Source of the DNA: Ascidia mentula
Lineage: Eukaryota > Chordata > Ascidiacea > Phlebobranchia > Ascidiidae
NCBI GenBank assembly: GCA_947561715.1
Contig: OX387197.1
Location: 10,599,001 to 10,663,000 of the forward strand
Direction of reading: 5' to 3'
DNA: 64,000 nucleotides
Shown here: one piece after another, positions 12,914 through 24,474 of the stretch
How the letters are laid out: every line of letters starts with the position of its first letter
How positions within the stretch are numbered: the stretch's first letter is position 1
Notes under the pieces: model-generated
Told to the model about the DNA's origin: nothing
Seen by the model: only the letters and a program-made list of their open reading frames with translations
The model's database searches: none
Translations under genes and position numbers: made by a program

Positions 12914-14288
12914 AATGTGTTTTTGTGCCTTTTTTATCATTGATTTTGCTTATTCACTGTAAAATTTGGCTTTTAAAGTCATCATGCAATGAGAAACATA
13001 AGCCAGCATCCAAAATTAACAGTCGCTTACATTTTAATTTTTTTGTATTGTTTTTAATCACTGTATCTCTAAGTGCACTTTGTCTTATACATTTCATTTA
13101 TCATGCAACTGTACATAACTACATGTAATTGTGTCATTAAACCATTTCCAAGCAACATAGTTGCTGTCAGCAAAAGTGGAATGAGGATTATTGAGAACTT
13201 GTTTACCAATTTAATATGTCGGCTCCAAACTGGAAAGCAAGTTTTCAGATATCATAGTCATTGACGCCGCAGTTCCAATTTGGTGCTTATTTTTAAGACT
13301 TGTGCTTGTTGCCAGGAACAATGACATGAAAAGTTTTTTTTAACTACACCGGGATTTGAACCCAGGATATCCTGCTCACAGATCCCGATCAGGTTTTCTT
13401 CTTGGTTGCTTGTTGTCATCACAAGCGGGTTCTTCCTCTGCTCTTTTGGTGTGAAATAAATGCCTAGTTTTAAATATGTGCGACAGGGGGGCAATCCAGG
13501 ACTTGTTTCCCAGTAAAACCACTCTCAAACAAGGAAATCAAAAATTAATGTTACATTCATCATTTTAATCTCCGATTCACATTTCACATATTGCAAAAAC
13601 AAAGTCACAAATTATATCCACTTCGACGACACGGTCACATAGATCCTGTTTTGTTGGAGCTGCTCTGGACCGAAGCATTGTCACCGGTGAACGCCTTAAA
13701 CCTGTATTCTAATTCTGTATTACTTGACATCTTTTCATCCAGAAGTTGCCTTTGCAGCTCTTTGCTCTGCACACAACGATAGCAATTAATTTTCACCTCT
13801 TCTCTGGTTTATGCCGGAATATACTACTACACCGGGTCACTAAGTTTTCGCCAAACTTGATCCACATATAAGACTGTGTAAAACAGAAATATGTGTGATC
13901 CGGTGTAAAAATATCTTCTGTTTATGCCACTTGGTCAATTCGCAGTGTTTAATCGGCAAATAATATCAGATGAGTTGAAATTTTGAATCCACATATTGAG
14001 GGGAATGTTTGAGAAGTTAGTTCGCTGTTGTTGCAGCCATGTTTACTTACAATTGCGAGATACCACATTAAGATATTGACCGAAAAGTGTTTTTTTGCAC
14101 TTTGGCACGGTTGTTTAAAAAAACATAATACCCTTAATCCTCACCACAAATATTTGTATAAATTAGTGTATTACAAGGAAAAAAAATTATGTGCGAAAGT
14201 TGGTATAGTATGGACTATTATTGCTTGTTCTAAATATTTTGAAATTTCTAGATGAAAAACTGATTTCACGATAATTTTGTTTTTCCCA
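12914..14288. other. Intergenic spacer between convergent genes
   Basis: No supportable exon. At 13343-13365 the minus strand has a tRNA T-arm or B-box-like GGGTTCAAATCCC, but no tRNA can be folded around it; it may be a SINE relic. At about 13829-13908 there is an imperfect palindrome (ACACCGG...CCGGTGT enclosing GATCCACATAT...ATATGTGTGATC). Confidence 0.5.
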
Positions 14289-17200
14289 TTATGGTTTTAA
14301 ATAACTTTTCATCATGCCAATGCCCTTATATTTAAAGCTAGGCTTCAAACAATGGCCAATGAAAATTTTCAGCACCTGCTGCTGCATTTCAGGTTGGTCT
14401 GATGTTAAATCGACGCTTCGGAGTTTTCTCATCTTCTGATGGACTTCATCACTGTGTTGCTTCTTTCTTTGACGAATTTCTGCATCCTTTAAATTCCTGC
14501 ATGGGAATAATGATTGCAATTACCACGTAGCTAATTATGTCTAAAAGCTTATCCCTGCTTCAACGAAATTGTTGATATTTAGAAACGCCCCGGGCTGCTG
14601 TGGACCTTGTATAACCTGACAAGGTTTATCATTTTCTATCTGTCTACATTCCACTTCCACCCGTTGATACAAAAGGCTGCATTGTATGTTTTTAACATTA
14701 TCAAGTACAAGTCTTGTTTTAACATGCCATTCTTACATCGCTACGCTGTTCGGCCGGGATAATTTTCCAAAATAAGGCACAGGGTTAAGCTTTGTCGTAT
14801 TATCTTCCTGTTTCTCATCTTCCTCAAGCTTCGTAATTTCATTGATTCGGTTCGGAATCTCAACAAACATATGACTTCTGACTAAACTTGCACGATCTGG
14901 CAACTGGAGTTGCCTTTTGATTATGCTGCCAAAAAGTTACTTTTATAAAAGAACTGTCATTCTGGCACATAAATTACGAGATTTTACTGCAATCGACGTT
15001 TCATCTACCATCCAGCAAGACTTCGTCAGGGTTATGTGGCATAATTTAAATTTACAATGCCGGGAAACAACAGTAACACTATAGTTTCTTTTTTGTCTCA
15101 CTTTTGTTTTAGGCTACTCAAATAAATATATCATGAATCCTGAAATACATAAGTTTAGTTTGTTTGTGTGCTAGGAGTGTAGTAAGATGGATAGCTTGAA
15201 AATGACCATGAATGGAAGGAACACCAATAATTATAAGTTCAAACTAAGTTATATTTACACTTTTATAGGTTTTTATGGATAAACATTTTGTGTACCTGTT
15301 GGAGCCCTCTGAAGGTAAAAACTGTTCCACTTTTTCCTCTCGTACTTCGTTGTGATGTTGAACACTGTTAAGGTCAGTCCCATAAGGTGCAGGCTTTATG
15401 TTAATGTCTGTGGGTAAAGGTTAAGAAGGAAAATTGCTTAGGAAAAGTGGAAGATATATGTCAGCATAAAAAAAAACCAACCGGTTTTGGATCTAGGGAG
15501 AAAACGCTGGCGTCGTCTTGTTTCGCTTCTCCAGTCTTCCAATGCGATTATGTCTCTGAAAGTACAGGCACGGGTCTATAAGCACAGGGGCTTAGAAACC
15601 AAAGGTATTTGACTTGAACTTCAAATGTATTGATCCAGACTTTTTTTTTACGAATGATGACATGAACCTTTAAACTTGTTTCCCTGTTAGTGACCTTTGC
15701 TATTACCTAATTGCCTGAAAATTTTCACTTAAAATTTTCTCACAAGTTGGGTACTATCCCAATCCCTTTCTTGCCTGTTATAGTGGGTTTGTTGGTTGAC
15801 TGCGCTTGACCTTTTGTACACAACAAGTAGCCATCACTTCAGTTGTTGCGGTGACCATTATTTTATTAATGTAAGTCATCGGCAAGTCTTAAAAAAAAGG
15901 TCAAGCGCGTTCACACCAGCAAACCACAGAAAACGAAGCAAAGGTGGACTGGACGAATATATAAACTGAGTCAAGAAAATACTGACCATGATGTATATTA
16001 TGTCATAAGTGTTAAATGTGTTAATTTCAACATAGTACTCAGTTGGGAGTTGAATAGTAATAAAATATCACAGTGTTGTAAAGTGACTTTAAATGCCTAA
16101 CCAAAAGCTCTACATGTTGACCTTCTTTAAACTTTAAAGCACAGCGAACCCACTGCAAACAATGCACGCAAATATGACACAGAGCTAATTTTACACAAAT
16201 ATCGAGCAGCAACCACTTACAAGTTATGTTCATAACAAAAGCAGCTATGTACAAGTGGATTTACCCACAAAATTTGTCATGCACCAGGTTTGGGTGCTAA
16301 GGGGAAAACAGGATGGCACTTTGTATTGATACGAAACGTTGCTTCAGCTTATGGTTTAACAAGTGATCTGACTAACTTTCTCCGCTGGTCAGCGTGAGCC
16401 ACTTGAAGCTCTTTCATAGATCGAAGTTGATCTTTGTGTTGATCCTCCTGTTGCCGCAACTCAAGCAGAGAAAGTTCTTTTCCTCTCCGTGATCTGAAAC
16501 AACGATATTTATCAATGACTAGTTTTTATCTCTTGGTAAAGCACACAGGGAGAAAACAGGTAAACCAGCAGCCAAGGTGGCTACAATAAGACAAGTTTAC
16601 CCTGTAAAAAGCATACAATAGTATTCTTCAACAAAATCTATGCATTTATTTGGGTGCGAAAAGCTTTGAGTTACTTAAACTGAATATAAATGCCAAAGCC
16701 ATTATGCTTCTTATTAAGCAGACATTTCGAACACAACTGTGTTCATCATCAGCGTTAATTAAAAATGAGTTGCAGCAAAGTATGTACTTACACAGGAAAT
16801 TTTGACAATTTGTTCATAATTGAGGCAATTGCAAAACAATTTTATGCCAAAAAACTGCACAATTTGGTGCACAAATCTTTTTATTCCAATATGCAACAAC
16901 CAAGCTAGAGGCTCATTCAAACCTGTTTCTCAGGCCATCGATTAAGCTATTTTGCTTTCCTCGAAGATCATGAAAGGTTGTTGGTTTGTGAAGCATCGCA
17001 GTTGTTGGCGTAAGGGCATGACGCTGACATGAAAACGAACACAAGCCAGTTGATGAGAAAATGTGTAAACTGAATGATATCCAATATCAAACAGATTGTG
17101 GTGTTTAGTAAACATGTAAATCTACACCATTCACCATTGAAACCTAACCCCTTGTTGTGTATACAACACAATTTTACACAACTGACTTGATATCATGTAA

Positions 17201-18315
17201 AATACCAAATTCTGTAATTATATTTGACTCTGGAAAAAGTGAAACAATATCGACATTATGGTTACATGTAATATTTTTACTTGCTGCAAATTTTAACCAT
17301 TTGTACTTACTGTTTTAATCATTTCTACATTAATTTAATTCTCACAAAAGATTAATTTTAATATCACATAAAGGATAAAAAACACTGAATTACCAAAAGA
17401 TCAAAATCATCACTCATTGGAGAAGGAATATTTCGATCTTCTCTGTGGTTTGTTCGGTCAGTTGTGTCCGCATCAGAAATTGATTCCTCTTCATCAACTA
17501 GGCTCAATTTTTCCACCTCTAAATGAGCATCAGAAAAATTTACATATTTAAGATGATGCCATAATGTGCTCAACTGAAACATTTAAAAAAGCACTTGTAA
17601 AAATACCATTTGCTATTGTAGGCTCTTTAGTTCGGTTCTGTAGTTCTTGATAAAGATACGACAAGATGACATAAACTCCCTGGTCAACAATATGCTGAGG
17701 AGGCATTTGTAGTGGATTACCACGCAAGTTCAACCCTGATAAAAACACACACAAAACTTAACTCCATTACTTTACATGAATTTATGGTGTATACCTGTTA
17801 AACATTTGGTCATTCCCATTTGCAATGGAAGATGTGTAATTTCATTACCTTCAAGCAACAAGTTTTTAATGCACCTGAAAAATAAAACTTGGGCTTTGAC
17901 AGTGTCTGAAAGACTTCAAGTAAATGCACTTACTGGTGTCGCCCAATTGAAACTGGAACACAAGTTAAATGGTTATTTCTTAGATCCAACCATTGTAAAT
18001 TTGGCAAATGATCAAAAAAATTGTCTGGCAAATGTTTAAGAAAGTTCTCTTCCAAGTACAAATGCTAAAACAAAAATTAAATTTAACTGCAAAGTTTTTG
18101 ATAATTTAGTTTACTGTATAACTAACCTGTATGTGAGACAACATAAAAAGTTCTTCAGGTAATGTAGATATTGTCTTCTTAGCCAAGTCCAGGTAAGGAT
18201 TACTTGGATTATGCTGGGTTATAATTTTTACAGCTTCGCTGTGGTTTTTCATATTTGCTGCCTTTGAAAGTTTATCATTTGAAATTGTGTTTTTTGATGC
18301 ATCGAGCGTGCGCAT
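14289..18315 (-). CDS. LRRC27: LRRC27-like leucine-rich repeat protein
   Basis: Twelve exons on the minus strand: 18127-18315, 17934-18064, 17795-17874, 17607-17735, 17394-17518, 16923-17023, 16377-16493, 15482-15555, 15296-15407, 14737-14925, 14606-14676 and a last exon ending at the stop 14289. The product is about 513 residues, near the length of vertebrate LRRC27. The ATG is at 18315. Residues 20-175 carry typical leucine-rich repeats with LxxLxLxxN spacing (for example NLQWLDLRNNHL and LTGLNLRGNPL). A charged, Arg/Lys/Glu-rich, probably coiled-coil second half follows (HDLRGKQ, LLELRQQEDQHK, EIRQRKKQHSDE). Exons 1-11 agree in phase. The last junction is unresolved: the best donor (14606) is out of phase with the obvious acceptor near 14512, so another donor (near GC/GTTTCT) or the acceptor before GATGCAG must be used. 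The family's function is poorly known. Confidence 0.82.
14994..15030 (-). other. Hammerhead-ribozyme-like motif in LRRC27 intron
   Basis: In sense orientation to LRRC27, between exons 9 and 10, the minus strand reads CTGACGA, a 20-base spacer able to form a 4-bp stem (GTCT/AGAT), then GAAACGTC. This matches the conserved core boxes CUGANGA and GAAA followed by GUC. The weak stem II and unclear stems I and III make catalysis uncertain. Confidence 0.4.
15785..15926. repeat. MITE-like inverted repeat
   Basis: Imperfect terminal inverted repeats of about 30 bases (GGTTTGTTGG...GCGCTTGACCTTTT on the left, its near complement on the right) flank about 80 bases of non-coding sequence in an LRRC27 intron. 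No target duplication was verified. Confidence 0.45.
16721..16752 (-). other. Hammerhead-ribozyme-like motif with strong stem II
   Basis: In sense orientation in the LRRC27 intron 6/7 the minus strand reads CTGATGA, then a perfect 6-bp stem (GAACAC/GTGTTC, loop AGTT), then GAAATGTC. Downstream TGCTT...AAGCA can form a stem III-like hairpin. This is the best-formed of the four copies here. The pairing needed for stem I was not convincing. Confidence 0.45.
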
Positions 18316-19267
18316 GTTTGTAGCCTACTGTTAAAAGAACAACACGTTATAAATATAACGTAACGCAGCACTTTATTTTGATGCAAAAATCCTTACTTAT
18401 TGTGACGTAAAACTACAATGCACCTCGTAAAAAGACCCCTGCAGTGAGAGACTCTAAAATTGTCAATCCAGGTTTAGTGAAAATCAAACTTCACATGTAA
18501 TGATGCTACTGCCAGTTTGGCTAGGTTGCTGCATTGTTTTCAAATTTGACCACACAGATAACAGCTTGAAACAGTGCAGAGCCGAATTAATTTGTCATGA
18601 CAACCACATAAAATGTTTACAACAATTGCCAATATTAATATTTCTGAAGAATACAGAATTTTTTAGTAATAAAAAAATATATTGACTAGTTAAAAACATA
18701 GATAAAACTTTACAATCGATGTGAGAATATAAGTTTGAAAATCTTATGCGACAAGGCACAATCGTCCTTACTTGGAACCATAGAATACTAAAATATGCTG
18801 GGACTAAAGTTTGGCTTCAAAACTCGCCACGTTAAACAATTAAGTCATTACAACAACGAAAACATATATTTTAGCTTTCTGCCGCAAAAGTATTGCAAGT
18901 GTCTCTTTTACAATTGTTTATTTATTTAAATATTTTGAATAAATTCTTGGCATAACGATGCAGCTATGGAATGTTTACGTCATAACAATTACAGGAATAA
19001 AATTCAATGATTGTGTCAATCAGTTATACCTTTATTGTAGAGTACCTGCATGTATCTCAACGCACATGATAATTATGATTTGCATATAATAACATAATAG
19101 TATTCACTTAATAGCTATTAATTGGCGTTGTACAATGTTATGCGATTAAAAACATTTTCACATAAGATTTTTTTCTACGACCAACACAAGCAAGCACAAA
19201 CATAAGTCACCACAGTTTCAGAAATTGCACAGATCCATTAAGGCAATTGCATAAAGTAAGATGGAGA
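18316..19267. other. Spacer between LRRC27 start and desaturase 3' end
   Basis: It should hold the LRRC27 promoter and the desaturase 3' UTR, both read on the minus strand. No exon or clear repeat was seen; the sequence is A/T-rich. Confidence 0.5.
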
Positions 19268-21762
19268 TTATTTAGCCAACTTTAGCAGTGAGAATTGGTT
19301 GCGAAGGGCATACAGGTTGCGCAAGGTTTTTGTCAACGCCGAGCAGAATGGCAACTCTTCATACTCGACGTTGTGCCGGGCGCAAATCTCCCGGATGTAG
19401 AAGGAAACTTCGCGCAGGCGATTCCGCGGCAAACGTGGAAAACAATGGTGTTCGTGGTGGAAGTTGAGACCTCCATGAAACCAATCCATCCACCAAGGAC
19501 ATTTTATGTTCAAGTTGCATTCAACCATTGCTTTGTAGTGATCCTAAAACAAAAACCACGCAATTGTGCGGTTTAACAAAGAATACAGAAGTACCCTAAA
19601 GTCCCACCAAACATGATGGTTTCAGAACGCGCAATTTCGGGTGGGATTAACACGCATTCCTTTGTAATGCCTACGCATTTGATTGTTTCAACATCTTTGA
19701 GTAATGAAAATACACTAACCATTGTAAGCTTCTCTTCCAGATTAAAAAATCTCTTAGAGTAGTGGTTTAGTAGCAGCTGAATGTGTAGAATGCCTTCACC
19801 TAAACAACCCATTCCGTACACCAGAAAAATACTTTTCCAAGTAGAAAACGTGGAGAAGAAACATGCGATCCAAGTCCAGTGAAACGCCCAGGCGACCCAC
19901 ACGTCCAAACGCCTCTCGCTCCGCATGGAGTCAATCATAATACCGAAGCGACCAGCGCATAAGCACAAGGGAAGAAATGAGAAGTGCTGGATCTGAATAA
20001 GTTTGTAAAAATTAACATGTTTGTTGTGATGTGTTCACGTCATACGACAGGGAGGTGCACCCGGTGAGCCGCGTAAGGCCCACCATATTTTAGGGGGAAA
20101 ATTGGGCAAAGAAACTCAATTACTTGGGTGCAAAGTACCTGGAGTTTAGTAGTCTAAATAAAAAAGCCAAAGAACCCTGTATGAGTTCGAAACGTTTACC
20201 AGCATTATGATGAACAGCATTCTAGCTTTGGCTTTTTTATTTGGAACTTAATTATTTGTTTTAAAACTTAAAAAAAAAGGATTTCTATATTCTAGCGGCT
20301 GGGTTCCACCAAAAGTTTACTTTGTGCATTTACATGTGAGACGAATATGAAATCGTTGCTTTTTGAGTAAAAAGAACCTACCTTGATCAAGAATTTTTGC
20401 AGATTGCTTGTGCGAAATGCAAAGAGCGTCTCGTTTTGCACCCACGCCACTTCGTCCGCCTGCGGATCTATGAAACCGGATGAGTGGTCGACGGTGTTTG
20501 TGAGGGAGTGATGAACCATGTGTTCGTCCTTCCACCACCGTGCACTGACGCCGAAGCAAAATGTCCCGAAGAAAATGCCGATTCGTTCGTCATAGTTTCG
20601 ATTCCTTGTCAACTGCGGAAGGAATATGACAAACCCATTTATAAATAGCTGTTTGTTGCAAAAAATTGTGTTTTTTATCGGTTTTATTCAAGTAAACCAC
20701 AAACGTGATACCAAGCTGTTGGATGATATTTGTTTATTGCCCGCACAAGTTGAGCGGTTAATTAAAGTCGCTATCATTCATTCGAGCAGCATAAAATTGT
20801 GATGAATGGAGTGACGTTTGTTTCCTGCTGCTTAAAATTACCTTGCATCATAATCACGTTCTCCTACAACCCGATGCTTTACATACGTCGGATGTTTTTG
20901 CTCATACGTACACATGCTGACGAACCTGACTGTGCATATATTCGTGCATAAGCATCCCGCTTTGTTGCCAGAATAGTGCCAACAATGAACCGCACGCGAG
21001 CCTTCCTAAGTAGCTTCCGTCTGCTTTGCCGTTAGTAACCATCCACCACAACACACCGAGCAGGCAGAGGACTTGAACGTTTTTTGTCCAACACCATTGA
21101 AAACTGTTGAAACGGAGTAACTGAAAGTTGAGGTTTATAAGAATATGAAAAGATGTCAAACTACGCAAGAGTAAACCATCAATTTTTTAAGAACGATTTT
21201 TTTTCTTTGGATTTACCTTTGGTCGTAAAAACCTTCGTTGCGAAGTCTCATCTCCAGTCGACTCATATCTTCCCCGAAAGGATCCTTTATTCTTTCAAAT
21301 GATCCAACTGCAAAGCAAACGTTTACACCAACTCTTGCAACATATGCCCTACAGTAAGAAAGAACATATATATATTTAACAGTCTGATTAGTCTACAAAT
21401 GAGTTTTGTTGTTTAGGTTGTGTGGTATTCAAAAGCTTTGGGCAATCGGTAACATCAGCATTGGAGGAAACCAAACCTGCTGGTCTTAACTTGGAAACAT
21501 CAAATTTGTGCATGCTATCCATGACGTAGGTGGCGTCTCGGCCGACGAATTGTTTGATGATGTCCCCTCCAGGGTGCTTTACCATAAAGTTTGTGACATC
21601 GTACCACCTTCCTCTATAGCCAATGACTTGGCGGCCCTCGTGTGAAGTTTTGGTAATTTTTTCACTTTTTCTTTTTCCTTGCCAACTCGTGGTTGGGAGG
21701 ACATTTTCATTCACTGCTGTTCCTGCGTCTTCATCACATCTTAATCCTCTGTTTGGACTCAT
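19268..21762 (-). CDS. FADS: Cytochrome b5-fused front-end fatty acid desaturase
   Basis: Six exons: 21477-21762, 21217-21307, 20926-21103, 20382-20612, 19720-19992 and 19268-19543. All agree in phase and give 444 residues, the usual family length. Exon 1 is ended at CAG/GTTTGG (21477) because reading on gives no usable junction. The N-terminal cytochrome b5 domain has the haem motif HPGG (63-66) and a second candidate haem ligand, His85. Three histidine boxes follow: HEYMH (179-183), HMVHH (216-220) and HHEHH (382-386). Front-end desaturases (delta-4/5/6/8) introduce a double bond between an existing one and the carboxyl end, in the ER, and normally have QxxHH in box three; here the Gln position is His. 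Membrane-spanning stretches lie between the boxes. Substrate and regioselectivity cannot be read from the sequence. Confidence 0.9.
20156..20242. repeat. Hairpin-forming inverted repeat (MITE-like)
   Basis: Perfect 17-base arms, AAATAAAAAAGCCAAAG (20156-20172) and its complement (20226-20242), enclose GTTCGAAACGTTTACC and TGATGAAC. It lies in a desaturase intron. The inner sequence recalls a circularly permuted hammerhead core but lacks the complete CUGANGA box. Confidence 0.6.
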
Positions 21763-24474
21763 CGCGTTAAAGCAGCTATAGCACCATACGACGCAGCTCC
21801 ACTGACTGGCGGTAAGATTGTTGCCGCGCTATGAACTGGTTTCCGTCAGAAAAGAACAATACAGAAGATCCCTAACAATTGCCTGTGAAATAGAGTATAT
21901 AGAAGGAAGCAGAATATGATTACCATACACCACACATTAAACCCGCCGTATGGAAATACACAGTGCACTGCGCCCGTATACCTGTAGGAGGTTGAATGCG
22001 CATCAAAGAACAGAAAAACAAACAGTGACGCTGCTGAAATCACTTCCGCTGCATTTCGAAACTCACACTATATAGAACAACAAACCCATCAAAATGCTTC
22101 ATACCATACCTGTTGATGCATAAGTGTATACAGCCTTATACTCACTCTGCTGGTATGAGACATTTTGATTCTTTGTCCGCGCAGGAAGTTTGCTCTTATG
22201 CGAACGGAAGTAGTTTACAGAACCGCAACTAATATTCACAGTATAGACATACTCATGACACGCCTTGCAGTGGTCTTAATATCTCATTGCATGTCCGGTT
22301 TTGCATAATGCCACGTCTTGGTGATTTCGTTCGCGCCACTGTAGACCAGTGACTCTTAACCACGACTTTTCATAAGGTTTGTTTTGAAACGATTGTTTTT
22401 TTTACGGCTCTGTACAAAGTTTTTTTACGGCTCTGTACAAAGTTTTTTTACGACTCTGTACAAAGTTTTTTTACGGCTCTCTTTTTACGGCTGGGTTAAG
22501 AACCACTGTAGGACGTTGTCAGGGTTACCAATGGCCTGGACCGAAATACAAGCACGCTGCTTTCGTAATGCAGATTATGAAAGCTATGATAATTTATGTC
22601 AGAATGATTAGCTGTTTCGGACTTGATTTGATTGTTTGTCGACGCATGCACCCAGCAAAACATTTACCACAGTGCGCCATAACCAAAAATGCGCAATGTG
22701 ACGCAAATAAGTACGCTTACACGTTTTTTTGAAATAAGGTCCATTTCCATTGTTTGTAAGGCACTTTTGAAAACAACCAGACTTGGCTATTTTGCGACAC
22801 ACTTTTATTGGTTAGTTATAGAAGGCCCAAAAGAGGTTTTATTACACTGACCCCAATGTTAAATATCCGCAACGACTTCTGTGGAGCGAATGGAACAACT
22901 CCTGATTTACAAATGCCAGTAAAATAAAACAATTTTCACCTTTTCGACAACGTCTTAACTGCGGGCCCAAATGGCAATGAAACAAGAATGCTACTACTAT
23001 ATGTTGCTTCGTTAGTGAGGGTTACATCAAGGGCGGGCTGCGCATTTGTATTACACCAAAAGGAAGCGCACAACTGTTTTTTTCCAAAACACACGACTTT
23101 AAACTTACTGCACATGTGTCCGCAAGCTTCCGAATTAAACACATTTACACAAATTTTGGCAACGGTGCATCTTTTACACTTAATATGATAACAATCTATT
23201 ACTTGCAAGACATTTACAAAATGCAGTCACGTGTGAACTAATGGAATATGAATAAATCCTATAGGTAGTCGATTCCAAACGTTTCAAGAACAGTTCAAAG
23301 TTATCGGGTTACAAACGAAAAAGAACGTATGTTGCATGCATAAGTCAGATAGATAATATTGAGAATGCTCATGCCCGGTTGGTATAAAGGCATTGCTTTC
23401 CAAAGCCACACAAAGCACAGTTTACGTCGAGCGCATTACGTGCAATGAAAACAATTTAAAACGCGAGTGTCAATTCAAGCAAAGGAAACGACTTTGCCTC
23501 GTGTCAGTAATACTAAAAAGGTAGCGACAATTTTAATGCTTCGAACGTGCCATCACTACAATGGTACCTAAATAGAAATCAAGAATACCGAATGAAGCAG
23601 CCGGCCCAGCACATTATTCAATAGTGTAAATATAAACAAAGTTCTTACAATGCGTCGCACCGGGTTATATGCGCTGGGCCTCTGCACGAAATGAAAACAT
23701 ATTTGGTAACGCTCAATTCCCTCAAGGTCAAAGTGTCCAGATGTTTGAGAAATGATCATAAAAATTAAATATTGACAACGTCAAAGTAAGTTTGTTGTCA
23801 GAGATTAAAGAGCTTCCCAAGCATGCTGACGCACGTGCAATAAATCATACCGGCAAATCAACACGCCTATTACTGTTACATGACATGGGATAAGGTAAGC
23901 ATGAATGTAGGCTTTATGACGTAATTCGCCAGCTTCAAGGCCAGGCAGGGTCGCCGTCTTCAGGCGCTGATTGCGAGATCTCGCTAATCCGTGAAAACTG
24001 TTATAAACGGCCGTGGTGGCCAGAGGAACGTTAGTTGCAGCATAAGAAGTGTAGGACGAGTAGCCAATAAACGGAATATTTGAGCTTTTTTGTTAAAGTG
24101 AAGAAACGCTGGCAAATCTGTGAAAGTTTGTTACGAACATGAGACGCACACTGAAGTGCGATTGTTCAATCGAAAAGTGTCTTCAGTAAACGATGAACTG
24201 AATTTTGTAATATTAGTTGCCCGACAACCCCAGTTCTGTTGAAACGCTCAATGGTTAAATCAGCCTACATCTGCGAAACGCATTGACACTTATACGTAGC
24301 CGGCACTGTACTAGTTTCGCTCCTGTTTCTGACATACGCGTTGACAGAAGCGTACATGCATGGTCGGCCGTTGCAGTTGACCAATATACATGCAGTCTGT
24401 GGTTTGCGTGTAGTTTATGAAGTCACTAGCAGAAAGTTAACTGTGAAATGATAAGTCGTATTTTGTTTGCCTAG
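21763..24474. other. Intergenic region between divergent desaturase and MARP genes
   Basis: No supportable protein exon was found. It should contain both promoters and probably one or more 5' exons of the ankyrin gene, whose first exon I could not place. The only repeat noted is the tandem array at 22395-22490. Confidence 0.45.
22395..22490. repeat. Short tandem array, 23-base unit
   Basis: Three full copies and a partial fourth of GTTTTTTTACGGCTCTGTAC plus AAA, the third with one substitution. A simple satellite-like array. Confidence 0.85.

Noticed and set aside
13343..13365. tRNA gene suggested by a T-arm/B-box-like sequence on the minus strand
   Set aside because: The T-arm folds, but no matching acceptor, D or anticodon arms can be built at the right distances; at most a SINE relic.
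21388..21476. Longer first desaturase exon reading to a stop at 21388
   Set aside because: The extra residues have no counterpart in the family and the only late donor is out of phase with the next exon; CAG/GTTTGG at 21477 fits.
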